Source: Sedimentibacter sp. MB35-C1 (lineage in GTDB: Bacteria; Bacillota; Clostridia; Tissierellales; Sedimentibacteraceae). Taken from it: DNA of 64,000 nt. Both the position numbers and the translations under genes were made by a program. The notes under the pieces were generated by a model. The model was not told where the DNA came from, ran no database searches, and worked only from the letters and a program-made list of their open reading frames with translations. Numbering within the stretch: the first letter of the stretch is position 1; every line of letters begins with the position of its first letter. Location: NCBI RefSeq assembly GCF_030913635.1, contig NZ_CP133188.1:1612001-1676000 (forward strand), read 5' to 3'. Positions 8,491 through 17,646 of the stretch are shown piece after piece.

Positions 8491-9630
8491 ATGAATTTTC
8501 AATTAAGCAAGGAACATGAAATGGCTAGGCAGCTGTTCAGAGAATTTGCTGTCACTGAGGTGGAACCGTTGGCCCAGGAAGTTGATGAGGAAGAAAAATT
8601 TCCTGCTGAGACTGTTGAGAAAATGCATAAGTTTGGCTTTATGGGGATACCGTTTCCAAAAGAATACGGCGGCCAGGGCTGTGATAACTTAACATATGTT
8701 ATGGCAGTTGAAGAATTATCAAAGGTTTGTGCGACTACAGGTGTTATTTTGTCTGCACACACATCATTATGCGCATCTCCGATTTATGAATTTGGTACAG
8801 AAGAGCAAAAAAAGAAATATTTGACTAAACTGGCGTCGGGAGAATGGCTAGGCGCATTCGGACTTACAGAGCCAGGAGCAGGTACAGATGCTGCAGGGCA
8901 GCAGACTAAGGCTGTTCTGGACGGTGAGAATTATATTTTGAACGGAACTAAAATATTTATAACAAACGGTTCATATGCTGACGCATATATAATTATGGCT
9001 ATGACCGATAAATCGAAGGGAACAAGAGGAATCTCAGCATTTATAGTTGAAAAAGGCTTCCCAGGATTTTCAATAGGAAAAAAAGAGTTAAAAATGGGTA
9101 TCAGAGGATCGGCTACATGTGAGCTTATTTTTGAAGATTGCATAGTACCGAAGGAAAACCTTTTAGGGAAAGAAGGACAGGGCTTTAAAATTGCAATGAA
9201 AACTCTGGACGGAGGAAGAATAGGAATAGCTTCTCAGGCGCTTGGAATTGCTCAGGGAGCTATAGATGAAACTGTTAAGTATGTGAAAGAAAGAAAACAG
9301 TTCGGAAGATCTATCTCCAAGTTCCAGAATACGCAATTTCAACTGGCAGATATGCAAACAAGAGTGGATGCATCAAGACTGTTGGTGTACAGGGCTGCGG
9401 CCAGCAAGGACGCAGGTCAGCCTTATAGCGTAGATGCTGCAATGGCAAAGCTATTTGCTGCGGAAACTGCAATGGAGGTTACAACAAAGGCTGTTCAGCT
9501 CCATGGAGGATATGGATACACAAGAGACTATCCTGTTGAAAGAATGATGAGAGATGCAAAGATAACAGAAATCTATGAAGGAACTTCAGAGGTTCAGAGG
9601 ATGGTTATCAGTGCGAATATGTTGAAGTAG
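8491..9630 (+). CDS. bcd: Butyryl-CoA dehydrogenase (acyl-CoA dehydrogenase)
   Basis: A 379-residue FAD flavoprotein, the usual length of clostridial Bcd. I chose ATG 8491 because AAGGAG lies at 8478-8483; a start further upstream would add residues foreign to the family. Signatures are [14 protein letters not shown] and [11 protein letters not shown] in the middle domain, [19 protein letters not shown], and the C-terminal [10 protein letters not shown], whose Glu near residue 363 is the expected catalytic base. With EtfB and EtfA, encoded directly downstream, it reduces crotonyl-CoA to butyryl-CoA; in anaerobes this complex couples the reaction to ferredoxin reduction by electron bifurcation. 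A branched- or other short-chain substrate cannot be excluded. Confidence 0.93.
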   Translation: MNFQLSKEHEMARQLFREFAVTEVEPLAQEVDEEEKFPAETVEKMHKFGFMGIPFPKEYGGQGCDNLTYVMAVEELSKVCATTGVILSAHTSLCASPIYEFGTEEQKKKYLTKLASGEWLGAFGLTEPGAGTDAAGQQTKAVLDGENYILNGTKIFITNGSYADAYIIMAMTDKSKGTRGISAFIVEKGFPGFSIGKKELKMGIRGSATCELIFEDCIVPKENLLGKEGQGFKIAMKTLDGGRIGIASQALGIAQGAIDETVKYVKERKQFGRSISKFQNTQFQLADMQTRVDASRLLVYRAAASKDAGQPYSVDAAMAKLFAAETAMEVTTKAVQLHGGYGYTRDYPVERMMRDAKITEIYEGTSEVQRMVISANMLK

Positions 9631-9642
9631 GGAGGCAGAATA

Positions 9643-10425
9643 ATGAATATAGTAGTATGCATAAAACAAGTGCCTGACACAACAGAAGTAAGGCTTGATC
9701 CAAAAACGGGCACATTAATAAGAGAAGGTGTTCCAAGCATAATAAATCCTGACGATAAGGCAGGGCTTGAGGCAGCATTGAGATTAAAAGATGAAACAGG
9801 CGCGCATGTAACAGTGTTATCAATGGGACCGCCGCAGGCAGATCTGGCACTTCGAGAAGCACTGGCAATGGGTGCAGATGAAGCAATCCTATTAACTGAC
9901 AGAGCATTTGGCGGAGCTGATACATGGGCAACATCATCCACAATCGCAGCCGCAATTAAAAATTTGAAATATGATTTAATCATAACAGGAAGACAGGCAA
10001 TAGACGGAGATACAGCTCAAGTAGGCCCGCAAATTGCTGAACATCTTGGACTTGCTAATATAAGCTATGTCGAAGACATTAAAATAGAAGGCAATTATGT
10101 AATTATAAAAAGGCAATATGAAGACAGATACCACACAATTAAGGCTGAAATGCCTGTATTGATTACGGCACTGTCAGAGTTGAACAAACCAAGATATATG
10201 ACTCCGGGAGGAATATTTGACGCATTCAGAGCCAATAATCCAACGGTTTGGAATTTGAAAGATATAGATGTAGATACAGATAACATTGGTCTTAAGGGTT
10301 CTCCTACGAAGGTTAAAAAATCATTTACCAAGGGTGCAAAATCTGCAGGTAAGGTATTTAGCTTGGAACCACAGGAATCAGCTGAATTGATAGTTGATAA
10401 ATTAAAAGAGAAATTTATATTATAG
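9643..10425 (+). CDS. etfB: Electron transfer flavoprotein beta subunit
   Basis: A 260-residue protein starting MNIVVCIKQVPDTTEVRLDP, twelve bases after bcd and behind GGAGGCAG. It has the typical ETF beta signatures MGPPQADLALREALAMGADEAILL and IITGRQAIDGDTAQVGPQIAEHLGL. EtfB binds FAD (bifurcating type) or AMP and pairs with EtfA. The bcd-etfB-etfA order and the Bcd neighbour are those of the bifurcating butyryl-CoA dehydrogenase complex. Whether this EtfB carries the bifurcating FAD should be judged from the NADH-binding residues in an alignment. Confidence 0.95.
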   Translation: MNIVVCIKQVPDTTEVRLDPKTGTLIREGVPSIINPDDKAGLEAALRLKDETGAHVTVLSMGPPQADLALREALAMGADEAILLTDRAFGGADTWATSSTIAAAIKNLKYDLIITGRQAIDGDTAQVGPQIAEHLGLANISYVEDIKIEGNYVIIKRQYEDRYHTIKAEMPVLITALSELNKPRYMTPGGIFDAFRANNPTVWNLKDIDVDTDNIGLKGSPTKVKKSFTKGAKSAGKVFSLEPQESAELIVDKLKEKFIL

Positions 10426-10440
10426 TAGGAGGGCAGACGA

Positions 10441-11472
10441 ATGAATATTTCAGAATATAAAGGTGTATTTGTTTTTGCAGAACAAAGAGACTGCAAAGTA
10501 CAGAAAGTTGCCTTTGAGCTTATAGGCAAGGGAAGGGAACTAGCAAAAGAATTAAACACAACTGTAACGGCAGTATTACTGGGTAAAGATATGAAGGATG
10601 AAGCAAAAAAACTTTGCTATGCCGGAGCAGATGCTTGCATATATGCAGATGATGAGCTTTTGGACTTATATATGACAGAGCCGTATGTTTATGCTTTGAA
10701 TAAAATTATAACGGACAAAAAGCCCGAAGTTGTGTTGTTCGGAGCAACAGCAATAGGAAGAGACATGGCTCCGAGAGTATCAGCCAGAGTCCACACAGGA
10801 TTGACTGCTGATTGTACAGGTTTGGCAATAGAAAAGGATGACACAGATTCGGATAAATTAAATCTGATGATGACAAGACCAGCATTCGGAGGCAATATTA
10901 TGGCTACAATTGCATGCCCGAATCACAGACCTCAAATGGCTACTGTAAGACCTGGCGTTATGAAGACTGCTAAATTCTCAGAGCAGAATCCTGTTAACAT
11001 AGAAGAATACAAAATTGACATACCTAAAAAATGCAAAAATGTTGAAATATTGGATGTGATTCCGATAATTCAGCAGAGAATGAATATCGAAGATGCAAAA
11101 GTGTTGGTATCGGGCGGAAGAGGAATGCATGGTCCGGAAAACTATCCGATGCTTGAAGAACTGGCAGATCTGTTAGGCGGCACAATTTCGGCTTCAAGAG
11201 CTGCTGTTGATGCAGGCTGGGTTCCAAAAGACAGACAAGTAGGTCAGACAGGGAAAACCGTAAGACCAAATCTTTATATAGCATGCGGTATTTCCGGAGC
11301 AATACAGCACTTGGCAGGTATGGAGGAATCCGAATTTATAATTGCAATAAACAAGGATGAAACAGCTCCTATATTTGATGTTGCAGATGTGGGAATAGTG
11401 GGAGATGTTTTCAAGATAGTTCCTCTGCTGATTGATGAACTTAAAAAAGAAAGAGCAAGCGAAAACAAATAA
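10441..11472 (+). CDS. etfA: Electron transfer flavoprotein alpha subunit
   Basis: A 343-residue protein starting at ATG 10441 behind GGAGGGCAG, 15 bases after etfB. The N-terminal alpha/beta domain includes VVLFGATAIGRDMAPRVSAR and the segment TRPAFGGNIMATI. The C-terminal FAD-binding domain has VLVSGGRGMHGPENYPMLEELA, SRAAVDAGWVPKDRQVGQTGK and YIACGISGAIQH. It completes the Bcd/EtfAB set and is the last gene of the operon, which ends at the terminator just downstream. Confidence 0.95.
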   Translation: MNISEYKGVFVFAEQRDCKVQKVAFELIGKGRELAKELNTTVTAVLLGKDMKDEAKKLCYAGADACIYADDELLDLYMTEPYVYALNKIITDKKPEVVLFGATAIGRDMAPRVSARVHTGLTADCTGLAIEKDDTDSDKLNLMMTRPAFGGNIMATIACPNHRPQMATVRPGVMKTAKFSEQNPVNIEEYKIDIPKKCKNVEILDVIPIIQQRMNIEDAKVLVSGGRGMHGPENYPMLEELADLLGGTISASRAAVDAGWVPKDRQVGQTGKTVRPNLYIACGISGAIQHLAGMEESEFIIAINKDETAPIFDVADVGIVGDVFKIVPLLIDELKKERASENK

Positions 11473-11475
11473 AAC

Positions 11476-11515
11476 AAAATGGTGAGCAGCATAGCCGCTC
11501 ACCATTTTTTATTTT
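11476..11515 (+). terminator. Rho-independent terminator of bcd-etfBA
   Basis: AAAATGGTGAGC (11476-11487), nine-base loop, GCTCACCATTTT (11497-11508), then TTATTTT. It also lies at the 3' end of the convergent spore-protein gene. Confidence 0.9.
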
Positions 11516-11523
11516 AACTTGGT

Positions 11524-11763
11524 TTATTTCATTCCGCCAGTTCCGCTGGATCCGCTCATTTGTCTCTGAGCCATTTCAACTAATCTTTTTGTCATGTAAC
11601 CGCCAACATATCCATTTTGTCTAGCTGTCAAATTACCTTTGTCAACCTGCTCATAATTTGTTAATCCCAATTCATTAGCTATTTCAGTCTTCATTTGATT
11701 CAAAGCTTGTTTTGCTTCAGGAACAACTATATTGTTGCTTCCGCTGTTATTGTTTGATGCCAT
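11524..11763 (-). CDS. Alpha/beta-type small acid-soluble spore protein, copy 1
   Basis: A 79-residue DNA-binding spore protein. ATG 11763 is chosen because AAAGGAG lies about ten bases upstream and gives the normal length. The body VPEAKQALNQMKTEIANELG and the second motif NGYVGGYMTKRLVEMA are the two conserved segments of the family. The GPR protease cleaves near the TEIA segment at germination. These proteins coat spore DNA and protect it from UV and heat. They are normally made in the forespore under sigma-G. The gene is monocistronic; its tail SGSSGTGGMK is rich in Gly and Ser. It closely resembles the second copy at 22552. Confidence 0.96.
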   Translation of the reverse strand: MASNNNSGSNNIVVPEAKQALNQMKTEIANELGLTNYEQVDKGNLTARQNGYVGGYMTKRLVEMAQRQMSGSSGTGGMK

Positions 11764-12056
11764 TTTGTTTTCTCCTTTCATAGATGTATTATTAGTATTG
11801 TCCTTGATTTCTAATTTAATCATGTAAGATAATGTTACGGTGGTAAATTATACTATTGGGCCCAATCAACCTGAATAACTATGTAAAGTTCAGGTCAATC
11901 TTAATTTACAAGATTAAATTTCAAGAAAGCCTTTTTGAATGACTTTCTAACATTATTATTAACAGCGATTTTTTAATAATACATGGCAAATAATTGAACA
12001 AAAGGATGAGAATTGGCAAGAAAAAATTGCTTCATACAACAATAAATAAAAAAGTA

Positions 12057-12085
12057 TAGACGTTTTCCATTTTTTATGGTAAAAT
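12057..12085 (+). promoter_or_regulatory. Candidate glmS promoter
   Basis: TAGACG (12057-12062), 17-bp spacer and TAAAAT (12080-12085). Transcription would begin about 85 bases before the ribozyme cleavage point. The interval 11764-12056 holds nothing else I can identify besides the upstream region of the spore-protein gene. Confidence 0.45.
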
Positions 12086-12176
12086 GTGAAAAGTGAAGTA
12101 ACTTTTTTTATTTTTTTTCATAATTTAATAAATAGAAAAGGAGGTATTCAGGGAGTCAGGACAAAAAAGTATTATA

Positions 12177-12325
12177 GCGCCAGAACTAAATTAGTTGACG
12201 AGGACAGAGTTATCGAAAATTCGGCGGATGCTCTGCGGTGCGGCTTCATCGATATGGTTTTTACAAATCCGGCAGGTGACTGTTGAGACAAAATAAAACC
12301 GTTAGCCAACATATCCATTACTGAA
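12177..12325 (+). ncRNA. glmS ribozyme: glmS ribozyme (glucosamine-6-phosphate-activated self-cleaving riboswitch)
   Basis: The sequence carries the conserved ribozyme core: AGCGCCAGAACT at the cleavage site, GTTGACGAGGA, then TATCGAAAATTCGGCGGATG, and later the P4 part GGCAGGTGACTGTTGAGACAAA. Cleavage should fall between A12176 and G12177. GlcN6P binding triggers self-cleavage and then decay of the glmS mRNA, giving feedback control. The 3' boundary near 12325 is approximate. An ATG-initiated frame crossing 12086-12286 is spurious. The location upstream of glmS confirms the call. Confidence 0.95.
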
Positions 12326-12630
12326 ATAATATTATCTTTCCTGAAAATTCCCAATTTAATCAAATTAGAAAAATAATTTTTTATTAATAGTATTTAGGTT
12401 TTGTACCATTTTGCTGTGGTTCTTATTTCCCAAGAACTTCTTGTTTTTATGCATATTTTATATTATTGCTAAAAATAAAAATGCAATGCTAATGGTTATG
12501 ATTTTATGCCCTAAAGAATATTAATTTAATATCGTTGCTTTATTAGAAAAGCAGGAATATCCTGCGTAAAATTTCATGTGTCTGCAAAAAGCAGGCGGAA
12601 AATATTATAATATAAGAATGGAGAAATATT
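12326..12630 (+). other. Unusually long leader between ribozyme and glmS
   Basis: About 305 bases separate the ribozyme from the glmS start codon. The stretch is AT-rich, without an ORF. It holds a weak hairpin (GTTCTT 12419-12424 with AAGAAC 12432-12437, then TTCTTGTTTTT) and a second hairpin GCAGGA-ATA-TCCTGC (12551-12565) without a T-tract. Confidence 0.6.
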
Positions 12631-14421
12631 ATGTGCGGAATAGTTGGTTATATAGGATTTGAAGATGTTAAGGAAATTATTTTAGGTGGATTGGAAAAGC
12701 TGGAATACAGAGGTTACGATTCGGCAGGTATAGCGGTTGCATATAACAATAACGTATATATATGTAAGGAAAAAGGAAGAATATCCAATTTAAGAGAATG
12801 TTTTGACAACAGTATTTCAGGAAATCTTGGAATAGGTCATACCAGATGGGCGACACACGGTGTGCCGAATAAAATTAATTCTCATCCCCACCAAAGCAGC
12901 TCTACAAGATTTACACTGGTTCATAACGGTATAATAGAAAATGAGGATGAATTGAGACATAAATACTTAAATGGAAGTAAATTTACAAGCGATACAGATT
13001 CAGAAGTTATAGTGCAGCTTATTGAAAAGTTCGTTAATGACGGAGAAGATGTCCCTTTGGCAATCAGACACACCATGAGTGAATTGGATGGGTCATATGC
13101 TCTTGCCATTCTTGATAAGGAAGATATGAATACGCTGTATGCGGCTAAAAATAAGACGCCTTTGCTGGCCGGAAAGGGAGAAGGCTTTAACATGCTCGGC
13201 AGTGATGCAATGGCAATGATTAACTATACAAACCAGTTTTATGAAATAGAAGATAAGGAATTTCTTAAAATTACAAAAGATGACATAGAAATATATACAA
13301 TTTACGGGAACAGAGTATCAAGAGAGCCATATAAAACGGATATTGATGCGTCTGACACTGAAAAAGGAACATACCCTCATTACATGATGAAAGAGATAGA
13401 AGAACAACCTTTTGTAATCAGAAAAATAATGTCTCAATATGTAGATGAAAACGGAAATATGTACATTGCTCCGGAAATTATTGAAAATATTAGAGAATGC
13501 GACAAACTATACATTATCGCCTGCGGAACCAGCTACCATGCCGGCCTTATAGGGAAACAATTTTTTGAAAAAATAGCCGGAAAGCCTACGGAAGTTATAA
13601 TTGCCAGTGAATTCATATACAATATGCCGCTTTTATCCAACAAGCCCCTGTTTATGTTTATTTCCCAAAGCGGAGAAACTGCAGACTGCAGAGCGGTGCT
13701 TGTAAAGGTTAAAGAGATGGGCTTCAAAACGCTTACAGTGACAAATGTAAAGGGATCAACACTGTCAAGAGAGGCAGACAATACTCTCCTCCTATATGCA
13801 GGTCCTGAAATTGCCGTTGCTTCAACAAAGGCATACACTGCACAAATAGCTGTATTATCAATTGTTGCTGCATTGGTTGATAATAAAATTGACATAAACA
13901 TTTTTAAAGAATTGAGCAAAATTGCATACACAATGGAAACCCTATGCGATGATAAAGATAAATATAAAGAACTTGCGGAAAAATATCTTGCAGACAGCAG
14001 GAGCTGCTTCTATATAGGAAGAAGCATGGACTACTTTGTATGCTTAGAAGCGGCACTCAAGCTAAAGGAAATTTCATATATACAGACAGAGGGCTTCGCT
14101 GCAGGCGAGTTAAAACACGGAACAATTGCATTAATTGAGCAGAACACTCCTGTTATTGCAGTCATTACACAGGAAAATATAAACCTTAACACAAGAAGTA
14201 ACATCAAGGAAGTTAAGGCAAGAGGAGCTGCTACAATGGTAATATCTATGAGAAAATTAAGCCAGGAAACAGATGATATAGTAATTGACGATATCAACGA
14301 ACTATTATCACCTCTTGCAGCCATAATACCGGCACAGTACCTAGCTTACTACGCAGCACTCATTAAAGGCTGCGACATAGATAAGCCGAGGAACCTGGCA
14401 AAATCGGTAACGGTTGAGTAA
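12631..14421 (+). CDS. glmS: Glutamine:fructose-6-phosphate aminotransferase (isomerizing)
   Basis: A 596-residue cytoplasmic enzyme that makes glucosamine-6-phosphate from fructose-6-phosphate and glutamine, the first step of peptidoglycan amino-sugar supply. The N-terminal glutaminase starts MCGIVGYIG with the nucleophile Cys2 and has GHTRWATHG and HNGIIEN. Two SIS isomerase domains follow (YIIACGTSYHAG and FISQSGETADCRA in the first; FYIGRSMDYFVCLEAALKLKEISY with the nearby EGFAAGELKHG in the second), and the protein ends DKPRNLAKSVTVE as usual. It starts at ATG 12631 behind ATGGAGAAA. It is regulated by the ribozyme upstream and ends at the terminator at 14545. Confidence 0.97.
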   Translation: MCGIVGYIGFEDVKEIILGGLEKLEYRGYDSAGIAVAYNNNVYICKEKGRISNLRECFDNSISGNLGIGHTRWATHGVPNKINSHPHQSSSTRFTLVHNGIIENEDELRHKYLNGSKFTSDTDSEVIVQLIEKFVNDGEDVPLAIRHTMSELDGSYALAILDKEDMNTLYAAKNKTPLLAGKGEGFNMLGSDAMAMINYTNQFYEIEDKEFLKITKDDIEIYTIYGNRVSREPYKTDIDASDTEKGTYPHYMMKEIEEQPFVIRKIMSQYVDENGNMYIAPEIIENIRECDKLYIIACGTSYHAGLIGKQFFEKIAGKPTEVIIASEFIYNMPLLSNKPLFMFISQSGETADCRAVLVKVKEMGFKTLTVTNVKGSTLSREADNTLLLYAGPEIAVASTKAYTAQIAVLSIVAALVDNKIDINIFKELSKIAYTMETLCDDKDKYKELAEKYLADSRSCFYIGRSMDYFVCLEAALKLKEISYIQTEGFAAGELKHGTIALIEQNTPVIAVITQENINLNTRSNIKEVKARGAATMVISMRKLSQETDDIVIDDINELLSPLAAIIPAQYLAYYAALIKGCDIDKPRNLAKSVTVE

Positions 14422-14544
14422 AGCGGTTTTGCTGTTTTGCGATATGTGTTCAGCCACAATTAAGTTATGAAAAAAACAACTATGTTGTGAAAAAATTGAA
14501 TTAGCATAAAATACAAAAATGCATAAAAGATATTCTTATAATAG

Positions 14545-14585
14545 AAAATTCTGTAGAAGATAAACCGCTACAGAATTTTTTTATT
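14545..14585 (+). terminator. Terminator of glmS
   Basis: AAAATTCTGTAG (14545-14556), eleven-base loop, CTACAGAATTTT (14568-14579) followed by TTTATT. Confidence 0.85.
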
Positions 14586-14720
14586 AAGTAAAATTAATAA
14601 TTTTAAAGGTAGGAAACCAATATTTGTATAATTTATATAAAAGGTATGGTATAATTTAATGGAAACGATTACGCATTTATGAAATTCGGCGAACTAAAAC
14701 GATAACGGAGGAAAGCTGCT

Positions 14721-14867
14721 ATGGAAAATAAAGGGATAAGGGCAATCTGGCACGGTTGGTCTGTAGCATTTTTGTGGTTAAATGTTCTTACAGATATACC
14801 CTATATTTTTGCAGCATTAGCATCTTGTTGCATTATTATTGGTAATATACGCAGTAGGCAACTATGA
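14721..14867 (+). CDS. Short putative membrane protein
   Basis: A 48-residue ORF, MENKGIRAIWHGWSVAFLWL...IGNIRSRQL, preceded by a good ribosome-binding site (CGGAGGAAA at 14706-14714) and by TATAAT at 14651-14656 in an otherwise gene-poor stretch. One hydrophobic segment covers most of the length (FLWLNVLTDIPYIFAALASCCIIIG). I do not recognise a family. It may be a real small membrane protein or a decayed remnant; the strong ribosome-binding site favours the first. Confidence 0.4.
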   Translation: MENKGIRAIWHGWSVAFLWLNVLTDIPYIFAALASCCIIIGNIRSRQL

Positions 14868-14909
14868 AAAGTTAATATAACCTGTATTTGGGCAAGAAGA
14901 ATTTGATAC

Positions 14910-15035
14910 ATGGGTAATAGGATATGTGTGAGCATAAGCAAAGAAGATTATTTAAAGATAGATGATGAAATATTTGATGAAATGTCTTTGGAAAAGATAT
15001 ATGACAACGCAAAGAAACATTGGGATAATGTGTAG
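14910..15035 (+). CDS. Short hypothetical ORF
   Basis: A 41-residue frame, MGNRICVSISKEDYLKIDDE...NAKKHWDNV, acidic and lysine-rich, followed by a good terminator. It has no convincing ribosome-binding site, so it may be the 3' remnant of a longer gene. A stop lies two codons upstream in the same frame. No family recognised. Confidence 0.3.
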   Translation: MGNRICVSISKEDYLKIDDEIFDEMSLEKIYDNAKKHWDNV

Positions 15036-15063
15036 AAAATTTTAAAAATAATGATAAAAAGTC

Positions 15064-15095
15064 AACACGGATAAAAAATCCGTGTTTATTTTTTT
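15064..15095 (+). terminator. Rho-independent terminator
   Basis: AACACGGAT (15064-15072), AAAAA loop, ATCCGTGTT (15078-15086), then TATTTTTTT. Confidence 0.85.
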
Positions 15096-15591
15096 GCAAT
15101 TAAACGTCCGAAGAAACTTTTGCGCCAAACTATATTTATAATAGAACAAGCTGTAACAACTTATGCATTGAAGAATACAATGATAGCAATACTATACAGG
15201 AGTTATGTTCATGCTGAAAATACTGTTGTACGGCAGTGCACGGAGCGTAAAATACCTACGGTGTCTATGCCGCAAAAAACGCAAAAACTTCCCGTCTGAT
15301 CCTGCACGAAGATATCAAATTTATTTATAAACAAAAAAACAAAATCGATATTTTACCTTAGAAACGGAGAAACTATGGAAATACGGGATTACCAATAAAT
15401 TATTCTAAATAAAATGGTGGATAAGTCCCCCAGTACACTCGAAAAATCACTTAAGGAAATTATAATTTCATTAGGTATTTTTTTGTGAGCATTTTTTACG
15501 TATTGGAATTTAGTGTAATTTGTGTTATAATTTACAAACAGGTAAAAATTGATTAAGAAAAATATTTTGTAATGAAAGGAAATACATAGTA
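15096..15591 (+). other. Gene-poor stretch with a decayed coding fragment
   Basis: An ORF from ATG 15205 behind ACAGGAG encodes only about 42 residues. A second frame overlapping it reads YGVYAAKNAKTSRLILHEDI up to a stop at 15358-15360 and looks more protein-like. Together this resembles a short gene broken by a frameshift, but I cannot name a parent family. The remainder is AT-rich upstream sequence of the S41 peptidase gene. Confidence 0.35.
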
Positions 15592-17055
15592 ATGATAAAG
15601 GTATTGTGTGCTGTGATGAGTTTATTAATGTTGGTTCTTCCTGTATATGGATATAATGGTCAGGATGACTTTTACAGTGAGGTAAAAGTGATTAACGAGC
15701 AGCATGCACTTGAAACTATGTGTGTACCTGGCGTAGATATTAAGGCTTATACACCTGATATGAAAGCATTTGAAGTAGGGTTTACAGCCGAAGAGCTTGA
15801 AGGTATTACGGAATATAGCAAGTTCAAGGGAAGTGCAAGCCGTCTAACATATGAAGAAGCAGAGGGTGATGCAGACATTATATTCCGAGTCTTGAAAAAT
15901 TGCTATGGGGCATACTTCTATTTCGGAGGAGATAAGACCTTTGAAAGAGCAAAGGAAGATGTGCTCTCAGATTGTAAGGCTGCGGGAGAGAAGTTGTCTG
16001 TCAGTATTTTGCGTGAATCACTTAAAAGGAATCTCAGCTTTGTAAAGGATGGTCATTTTCGGATTGGCAATGAGCCCGTTTTAGAAAAAGCAGTATATTA
16101 TTCTAACGAAGAAACGGTATTCCTTAAGGATAAAAAGGGATATTATGTTGAGGAAGGCGGAAAGAGAAGCTATGTTTCCATGGTAGATGGCAGCCATGAG
16201 ATTGAAAAATACATGAAGCGTTCCATAAATGATAAAGGAATGCTTGTCTATAAGATAGGCATGCTTTCTGCGGATGTAATAGGAGTGGCAGAGGTTGTGT
16301 TTGATAACAGGACCGAAAAATTTGTATTGGTGCCTCCAAAATTTGAAAATCATACAGATAACGGTACATATTATTCTGACTATGAAGTAAATGGTATTCC
16401 GGTTATTTCTGTACGTTCATTCATGTATGAACAGGACGGAAGAAGATTTGTCAGGTCGGCAGATACTGTGAAAAATAGTAAGGTTTCAGTTTTAGATATG
16501 CGTGGAAACTGCGGGGGAATGTCCAAATATGTTATAGACTGGCTGGATATATATGATCCGGTGCTGTCAAAATATGCTACAGGCAATGTGTACGCATATC
16601 GAATAAGCAGGGCAGCGGATTATCTGAAATACAAAAATCTTGGGCAATATTTATCAGATCAGGAATCAGAACAGTTGCTGAATAACTACAGTTCGGGAAG
16701 CAACGGTTGGGAAATAAAAGAAGCATCGGCTTTTGTGCGCAGTAAAAACAGTAATTTATTATTTGTTCTTGTTGACAATTATACATTTTCCGCCGGCGAA
16801 TGGCTTATTGCGGCTCTGCGTAATAAGGACAACGTGATTTTTGTGGGAACCAACAGCGGCGGAGGCTTGATGAGTGACAGCTCTGTTAAGATTGTGCTTC
16901 CCAATTCGAGAATCAATATCGAGTGTGGCTCCGGATTAGGCTTTTATTATGATGAAGCAGTGTTTACTGAAGAAACCGGATTTTCACCGGATATTTGGGT
17001 AAATGATGACGCAATGATGCATACACTGAATATGATTTCGTACTACGGGTTATAG
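15592..17055 (+). CDS. Exported S41-family serine peptidase
   Basis: A 487-residue protein with an N-terminal signal peptide (MIKVLCAVMSLLMLVLPVYGY). The C-terminal half has the S41 (tail-specific protease/C-terminal processing) fold: VLDMRGNCGG near residue 305 and FVLVDNYTFSAGEWLIAAL, in which Ser of SAGE (about residue 400) is the expected nucleophile, followed by GTNSGGGLM. No PDZ domain is evident, so it is of the non-CtpA type found as single exported peptidases in Firmicutes. It stands alone between gene-poor DNA and the terminator at 17124. The substrate is unknown. Confidence 0.85.
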   Translation: MIKVLCAVMSLLMLVLPVYGYNGQDDFYSEVKVINEQHALETMCVPGVDIKAYTPDMKAFEVGFTAEELEGITEYSKFKGSASRLTYEEAEGDADIIFRVLKNCYGAYFYFGGDKTFERAKEDVLSDCKAAGEKLSVSILRESLKRNLSFVKDGHFRIGNEPVLEKAVYYSNEETVFLKDKKGYYVEEGGKRSYVSMVDGSHEIEKYMKRSINDKGMLVYKIGMLSADVIGVAEVVFDNRTEKFVLVPPKFENHTDNGTYYSDYEVNGIPVISVRSFMYEQDGRRFVRSADTVKNSKVSVLDMRGNCGGMSKYVIDWLDIYDPVLSKYATGNVYAYRISRAADYLKYKNLGQYLSDQESEQLLNNYSSGSNGWEIKEASAFVRSKNSNLLFVLVDNYTFSAGEWLIAALRNKDNVIFVGTNSGGGLMSDSSVKIVLPNSRINIECGSGLGFYYDEAVFTEETGFSPDIWVNDDAMMHTLNMISYYGL

Positions 17056-17123
17056 AGAAAGATGTATGATGTGTGAAAGACTAATTTATTGATATTATAA
17101 AGAATGAATATAATAAGATTAGA

Positions 17124-17165
17124 AACCCTTGAGAAGCTGTTTAGGCTATCAAGGGTTATTTTGTA
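17124..17165. terminator. Terminator between convergent S41 peptidase and Mo-hydroxylase operon
   Basis: AACCCTTGA (17124-17132) and TCAAGGGTT (17149-17157), then ATTTTGT on the plus strand. It can act in both directions. Confidence 0.75.
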
Positions 17166-17172
17166 ATGTTTC

Positions 17173-17645
17173 TTAAATACTTTCTGTTAAAATTGAATTT
17201 ATGGCTTCCTTTATTTCCTGATAACTCGTGCACCTGCATAAATTAGATTGGAGCCACTGTTCTGTTATATAATCATCTGCATTTTTGTGCTGTGTAGCTA
17301 AAGAATGACATACCATTAAAAATCCTGATGTGCAAAATCCACATTGAAATCCCCATTTTTCTACAAATGCTTTTTGAATAGGAGCATTTTTAAGACCTTC
17401 AATTGTTGTTATTTTATGACCTATCATTTTTCTACAGTTAGAGTTAAACAGGATTTTATAGGCCATCCGTCTACAATAACAGTGCATGCACCACAATCAC
17501 CATTTTCACAGCCAGGTTTTGCACCCGTAAGATTTAATTCATTTCTAAGAGTATAAAGCAATGTATCAGAAGGGTTTACTACAACTTTCCTTTTTTCATC
17601 ATTTACATCAAGCTCTATTATACTGGTATCTAAAATTTTAAACAT
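17173..17645 (-). pseudogene. Mo-hydroxylase [2Fe-2S] subunit, interrupted by a frameshift
   Basis: Two overlapping frames together give a CoxS/XdhC-type [2Fe-2S] subunit of the normal length, about 157 residues. The first part, from ATG 17645 (GAGGTG four bases upstream), has the plant-ferredoxin cluster ligands CENGDCGACTVIVDG...SC and stops at TGA (17424-17426) directly after a run of five A. One extra A at 17427-17431 would join LTVEK to MIGHKITTIEG, and the second frame carries the C-terminal cluster CGFCTSGF and NLCRCTSY. Both halves are otherwise well preserved, so this is a recent mutation, ribosomal slippage or an assembly error at a homopolymer. It is the last gene of the operon. 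Confidence 0.85.
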
Positions 17646-17646
17646 A

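Noticed and set aside
9608-9983. Two overlapping minus-strand frames in etfB
   Set aside because: They are hydrophobic shadows of etfB without ribosome-binding sites.
12086-12286. 66-residue frame upstream of glmS
   Set aside because: It overlaps the glmS ribozyme core, which fully explains the conserved sequence.
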